Shown in pieces: positions 5,079 to 8,391 of a stretch of DNA of 8,391 nucleotides (positions are counted from its first letter, which is position 1; every line of letters starts with the position of its first letter). Below the pieces are notes generated by a model. That model saw nothing but the letters and a program-made list of their open reading frames with translations. It did not search any database and was not told the origin of the DNA. The position numbers and the translations under genes were made by a program. Source of the stretch: an uncultured Bacilli bacterium. GTDB taxonomy: Bacteria > Bacillota_I > Bacilli_A > RF39 > UBA660. The stretch lies in NCBI GenBank assembly GCA_947630515.1, contig CANRHY010000032.1, positions 1 to 8,391 on the forward strand. Reading direction: 5' to 3'.

Positions 5079-6245
5079 GTGAAAAAGTTCAAGTTTATAG
5101 ATTTGTTTGCCGGTATTGGTGGGTTTCACTTGGCAATGGAACAATTAGGTGGAAAATGTGTATTTGCCTCTGAAATAGATAAGTTTTGCATAGAAAGATA
5201 TAAAGAAAATTATGGTATAGATGCAGACTATGACATAACAAAAATAAATCCTGAAGATGTCCCTGAACATGATGTTTTATGTGGTGGTTTTCCATGCCAA
5301 ACTTTCTCAAAAGCAGGGAAACAAAAAGGATTTGATGAAACAAGAGGCACGTTATTTTTCTATATAGAGAAGATACTGATAGCAAAAAAACCAAAATATA
5401 TTATATTGGAAAATGTAAGAAATTTAGTTTCTCATGATAACGGGAATACCTGGAAAGTAATAAAAAAACATTTACAAAGTTGTGGATATAGATTAACAGA
5501 GTATCCATTAATAATAAGTCCTCATCAAATTGGTGTACCTCAACTAAGGGAAAGAGTAGTTATACTTGGTATATATGATCCTGAAAATGTTGATAAATAT
5601 TTAAATATAGAATTGGGAAAATTAAAAGAAAAAAATGATAATTCAATTGATGATATTTTAGAGACAGATAATTATGAGAAAAAGTATAAAATAACTAAAC
5701 AAGAAGAAAGGGTGTTATCTGCCTGGGATGAATTTTATAAAATGATAGATTTAAAAGTAATAGGATTTCCAATTTGGGCAGACTATTTTGATGGACATAT
5801 GGAAGAGGATTTTCCACAATGGAAAAAGCAATTTATAGAAAAAAATCATGCGCTTTATGTTTTATATAAATCAAGTATAGATAGATGGCTTAAGAAATGG
5901 AAAATATATGAGACGTTTACTCCAACACAAAGAAAACTTGAGTGGCAAGCTGGGGATAGTATTGAATCTTTGTGGGATGGATTTATTCAATTTAGACCAT
6001 CCGGTATTAGAGTGAAGGCTCCGACTTGTTTTCCAGCATTGGTTGCTATGGTACAAGTTCCTATTGTGGGAAAATATAAAAGAAGACTAACAATTAGAGA
6101 AGCGGCTAGATTACAATCATTTCCCGATGATTTTATATATGATAATAATGATTATCAGGCATATAAACAATTTGGAAATGCTGTTAATGTAGATGTTATA
6201 AAAACAGTTTCAGAAGCCTTGTTTAATTATAAAGAGAGTGAATAA
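5079..6245 (+). CDS. DNA cytosine-5 methyltransferase
   Basis: The 388-residue protein has all main motifs of the family. Motif I (FIDLFAGIGGFH, 6-17) binds SAM. Motif IV (GGFPCQTFS, 69-77) carries the catalytic Cys73. Motif VI is ENV (111-113) and motif VIII is QLRERV (155-160). Motif IX (RLTIREAARLQSFPDDF, 336-352) and motif X (QFGNAVNVDV, 364-373) follow. The target recognition domain lies between about 165 and 335 and includes GIRVKAPTCFPALVAM. It would methylate the same site as the upstream endonuclease and protect the host. The start is GTG, 6 nt behind GGAGG (5068-5072). An ATG overlapping it is followed at once by TGA. The upstream gene ends 22 nt before, so the two are co-transcribed, endonuclease first. 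The gene ends in a strong terminator. Confidence 0.97.
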   Translation: MKKFKFIDLFAGIGGFHLAMEQLGGKCVFASEIDKFCIERYKENYGIDADYDITKINPEDVPEHDVLCGGFPCQTFSKAGKQKGFDETRGTLFFYIEKILIAKKPKYIILENVRNLVSHDNGNTWKVIKKHLQSCGYRLTEYPLIISPHQIGVPQLRERVVILGIYDPENVDKYLNIELGKLKEKNDNSIDDILETDNYEKKYKITKQEERVLSAWDEFYKMIDLKVIGFPIWADYFDGHMEEDFPQWKKQFIEKNHALYVLYKSSIDRWLKKWKIYETFTPTQRKLEWQAGDSIESLWDGFIQFRPSGIRVKAPTCFPALVAMVQVPIVGKYKRRLTIREAARLQSFPDDFIYDNNDYQAYKQFGNAVNVDVIKTVSEALFNYKESE

Positions 6246-6262
6246 ATCACTCTCTTTATAAT
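6226..6262 (+). terminator. Terminator of the Fic-restriction-methylase operon
   Basis: ATTATAAAGAGAGTGA (6226-6241) pairs perfectly with 6247-6262, a 16-bp stem with a 5-nt loop that contains the TAA stop of the methyltransferase. The tail (ATTTTAAAAA) is only moderately T-rich, but the perfect stem is convincing and could work on both strands. Confidence 0.8.
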
Positions 6263-6298
6263 ATTTTAAAAATGTTATCAAAATATATTAAAAATAAT

Positions 6299-6326
6299 TT
6301 AACAAATTTTTTAAAAAGTGTATAAT
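6299..6326 (+). promoter_or_regulatory. Promoter of the 71-residue protein / GHKL operon
   Basis: TTAACA (6299-6304), one base from the consensus TTGACA, then a 16-nt spacer and TATAAT (6321-6326). It lies just after the methyltransferase terminator, so the two units are probably separately transcribed. Confidence 0.6.
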
Positions 6327-6350
6327 ATGTTTTAAGAAGAGGTGAATTGC

Positions 6351-6566
6351 ATGAATGAAAAACAGATAAAATTTAGAGAATTAGCTGAAAAAAGGATGAA
6401 TAATGCAATTAAAAATATTCAACTAATTGGAAATTTATCTAATACTAGTGCTTATTCATACACTGAAGATGAAGTGAAAAAAATGTTTAAAACGTTAAAA
6501 GAAGAAATAAGTATTGTTGAAGCTAAATTTAAAGCAAAGGGGAAAAATAACAATTTTAAATTTTAA
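6351..6566 (+). CDS. 71-residue charged helical protein of unknown function
   Basis: The frame begins with ATG, with GAGGTGA 5 nt before it. An in-frame GTG at 6342 lies inside that ribosome binding site and is not preferred. The product is charged and mostly helical, with a central stretch LIGNLSNTSAYSYTEDEVKKMF (residues about 25-46) that looks conserved: from memory, a pattern IGNLSN..Y.Y...v is found in small proteins of several bacteria, but I could not check this. No signal peptide or membrane segment. The TAA stop overlaps the AAGGAG of the GHKL gene, so both are co-transcribed, and it may be a partner of that ATPase. No enzyme motif is visible. Confidence 0.85.
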   Translation: MNEKQIKFRELAEKRMNNAIKNIQLIGNLSNTSAYSYTEDEVKKMFKTLKEEISIVEAKFKAKGKNNNFKF

Positions 6567-6580
6567 GGAGTGATTAAAGT

Positions 6581-8391
6581 ATGAATATAGAAACAGAACG
6601 AAGACACAGAGTATCTAATTTCCGTAATTTTGTTGAAAATACTGTTCGTAATTATAGTACTCAACCAGCTTGTGGGTTAGTACACGGATTTCAAAAAGAT
6701 TCGATTCAAAATGGATGGGGACATAGAATCAATGAAAAGGGTTGGAAAATGATTTTTAGATATGTTGAAAATGAAAAAGGTAAGTTTTTTGTTGTAGAAG
6801 ATATTGGATGTACTGGATTGATTGGAAAAAATTACAGTACTGATGAAATTGAAAAGTTGCAAGTAAAAAACTTATTAGGTCCAAATGAAAAACTTGCTAG
6901 ATTTTCTTCGCTTTATAATTCTGGTGGAAATGAAGATGGAGCAGGTTTGTATGGATTAGGAAAGATAATGTATCAAGCCGTGTCCAGAGATTATTTGGAA
7001 TATTTTGATTCTAATACAGTAGAAGGAAATTATGTAGCAAATTACGTAGATGTTGAAGATACTAACAATAGAGCATATGAAGGAAAGCAGGCTGTTGATT
7101 TTATTAAAGAAAAAACAAACTTAGATAAGAAGGAAACTAAAGGTACCAGAATAATAATTGTCAATCCTGTTGATGAGTTAGTTAATGCTCTTAGAAGTGG
7201 AGAACTTGTTAATGATATAAATGAGACTTGGTGGCGAATTATTGAAAAGTATAATGCAACTATAGAATTATATGATGGAGATAACCTTTTGTTTACTGCA
7301 GATGTTCCAGAAGTATATAAAAAATATTACGGAGATAATCAGCATTTCTATATTTTCCATAATTTAACTTTGGAGCCTGGTTATAGAATTAAAAATTTTG
7401 GTTTTATGTATACAGATGGTGACGATGAATTAGATTTGCCTCTTTACTCTCAAGATTCTGAGAATCATTTATTAGGAAATATTGCTTATTATCGAAAAGA
7501 TATGAAAATTGGTAATATTGTTGAACTTGATAGTTTAAATCTTGATTCTAAATATAAGAATCGAATATCAGGATTTTTAGAAGTTGATGCAGAGTGGGAA
7601 GATAAATTAAAAGATAATGAGGACACAACACATTATAGAATTGCAAGTAAAAATAAAAAAGATTATCAAAAAATGAAATCAGCATTAACTAGATATTTAA
7701 ATGAATTTTTAGAAATGAAAGGTTTAAAGAAAAAAGCAAAATATGTAGATCCTAATGAAGATTTAAAAGAACTAGCAAATGATTTAACTGACTTTTTAAA
7801 AGATTGTAATCTTGATCTCGATTTATCTACAATTAATAGTGGTAAAATTAAACCGTTACAAATTGTTTGTAATAAAGAATATCCAAATGAGGGATTGAGA
7901 ACCGTTGAGTGCGAACAATCAATGATTTTTAAATATAAAATTACTAAAACTGTAACAGACTATAATTATACTGTGGATATTATTTTTACAGATAGTAATG
8001 GAAATGATAAAATTTATTCATCAAAGGACATTATTATTAATTCAAATGAGTATGAATCTGAATGGATAGAGGTTTCTTATGATGACTTTTGGCCAAAAAG
8101 TAGAAATCTTGTAAAAGTTTTAATAACTTCTAAAGAAAATATTAAGACAAAAACTGCATGTACGTTTCCTGTATTTGTTGGTGTTGATGAAACTAAAGAT
8201 TCAGAAGATATTGTTTTTAGATTAAATGATATTATTTTGCCAAACCCAGATACAAAAAGGATTAATTATAATGAAGAAATAGAAAAAATCGAATTAAAAA
8301 TTATTAATAATCTAAATGTAGATTTTACAGCGGGTGTTAGTGGTTTTATACAAGATGTTAACGATAGAAATAATACAATTGATGTTATATA
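6581..8391 (+). CDS. GHKL (MORC/MutL/Hsp90-like) ATPase, C-terminus cut
   Basis: The frame is open for 603 codons to the right edge, so the C-terminus is missing. The N-terminus carries the four GHKL boxes. The N-box is KDSIQN (D40, N44), although the usual Glu is replaced by Asp. DIGCTGL (74-80) is the DxGxG-type box, GAGLYGLGK (120-128) the lid glycines, and KGT (187-189) the last. The protein would bind ATP and dimerise, as MutL, MORC and Hsp90 do. About 200 residues of probable transducer domain follow, then a long region rich in beta strands (about 425-603) that I cannot assign. AAGGAG overlaps the stop of the small gene before it and the ATG follows after 10 nt. Prokaryotic MORC-like ATPases are known from restriction-modification-linked operons, which fits the neighbours here. 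The rest of the gene and any partner (for example Z1 ATPase or a PD-(D/E)xK protein) would lie beyond the window. Confidence 0.9.
   Translation, partial: MNIETERRHRVSNFRNFVENTVRNYSTQPACGLVHGFQKDSIQNGWGHRINEKGWKMIFRYVENEKGKFFVVEDIGCTGLIGKNYSTDEIEKLQVKNLLGPNEKLARFSSLYNSGGNEDGAGLYGLGKIMYQAVSRDYLEYFDSNTVEGNYVANYVDVEDTNNRAYEGKQAVDFIKEKTNLDKKETKGTRIIIVNPVDELVNALRSGELVNDINETWWRIIEKYNATIELYDGDNLLFTADVPEVYKKYYGDNQHFYIFHNLTLEPGYRIKNFGFMYTDGDDELDLPLYSQDSENHLLGNIAYYRKDMKIGNIVELDSLNLDSKYKNRISGFLEVDAEWEDKLKDNEDTTHYRIASKNKKDYQKMKSALTRYLNEFLEMKGLKKKAKYVDPNEDLKELANDLTDFLKDCNLDLDLSTINSGKIKPLQIVCNKEYPNEGLRTVECEQSMIFKYKITKTVTDYNYTVDIIFTDSNGNDKIYSSKDIIINSNEYESEWIEVSYDDFWPKSRNLVKVLITSKENIKTKTACTFPVFVGVDETKDSEDIVFRLNDIILPNPDTKRINYNEEIEKIELKIINNLNVDFTAGVSGFIQDVNDRNNTIDVI

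Noticed and set aside
5095..5394. Minus-strand open frame of 99 codons
   Set aside because: It is antisense to methyltransferase motifs I and IV, which are clearly coding on the plus strand.
5871..6056. Minus-strand open frame of 61 codons
   Set aside because: It is antisense to the methyltransferase target recognition domain and lacks any start signal.
6342..6350. GTG at 6342 as the start of the 71-residue gene
   Set aside because: This GTG is part of the GAGGTGA ribosome binding site that serves the ATG at 6351.
6677..6862. Minus-strand open frame of 61 codons
   Set aside because: It is antisense to the N-box and first glycine box of the GHKL ATPase.

Overview
The window is strongly AT-rich. 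It uses the standard code (TGA is a stop, TGG is Trp) and has strong AGGAGG-type ribosome binding sites, so it looks like a low-GC Firmicute such as a Clostridium-like or related Bacillota species. No housekeeping gene is visible. Every recognisable gene belongs to a toxin-antitoxin-like, Fic, restriction-modification or GHKL ATPase family, so this reads as a defence or accessory island. The source species cannot be told from the sequence. No tRNA, rRNA, CRISPR array, integrase or insertion sequence was seen. The largest gap without a gene is about 278 bp (1764-2041), and it is full of regulatory structure.

Left part (1-1830). The 3' end of an unknown gene with a Cys-x-x-Cys motif enters from the left edge. 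On the minus strand lies a two-gene unit: an XRE helix-turn-helix / ImmA-IrrE metalloprotease fusion, then an overlapping PIN-domain protein, ending in a hairpin terminator. This is the layout of a regulator/antitoxin plus ribonuclease toxin. Its promoter overlaps a 15-bp near-palindrome, a good candidate for its own operator.

Middle part (1826-2978). A divergent plus-strand promoter starts a transcript whose 5' end folds into a strong bulged hairpin and further hairpins. The transcript encodes a 41-residue peptide rich in Lys/Arg and without acidic residues, a 103-residue three-helix membrane protein (start/stop overlap TAATG), and a 134-residue coiled-coil plus winged-helix-like protein. 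A possible 12-codon ORF (again TAATG) and an intrinsic terminator follow. I cannot assign this cassette to a described system, and it is the best candidate here for something new.

Right part (2992-6262). A second promoter drives a tight operon: a Fic protein with a fused VbhA-like inhibitory helix, a probable PD-(D/E)xK type II restriction endonuclease, and a GTG-started cytosine-5 DNA methyltransferase. It ends in a perfect 16-bp terminator stem. The Fic gene's stop codon lies inside the endonuclease's ribosome binding site, so a Fic enzyme is built into a restriction-modification operon.

Right edge (6299-8391). A third promoter drives a 71-residue protein of unknown function and a large GHKL (MutL/MORC/Hsp90-like) ATPase that is cut by the window edge. 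GHKL ATPases of this kind are known from restriction-modification-linked operons, often with Z1-type ATPase and PD-(D/E)xK genes, which may lie just beyond the window.
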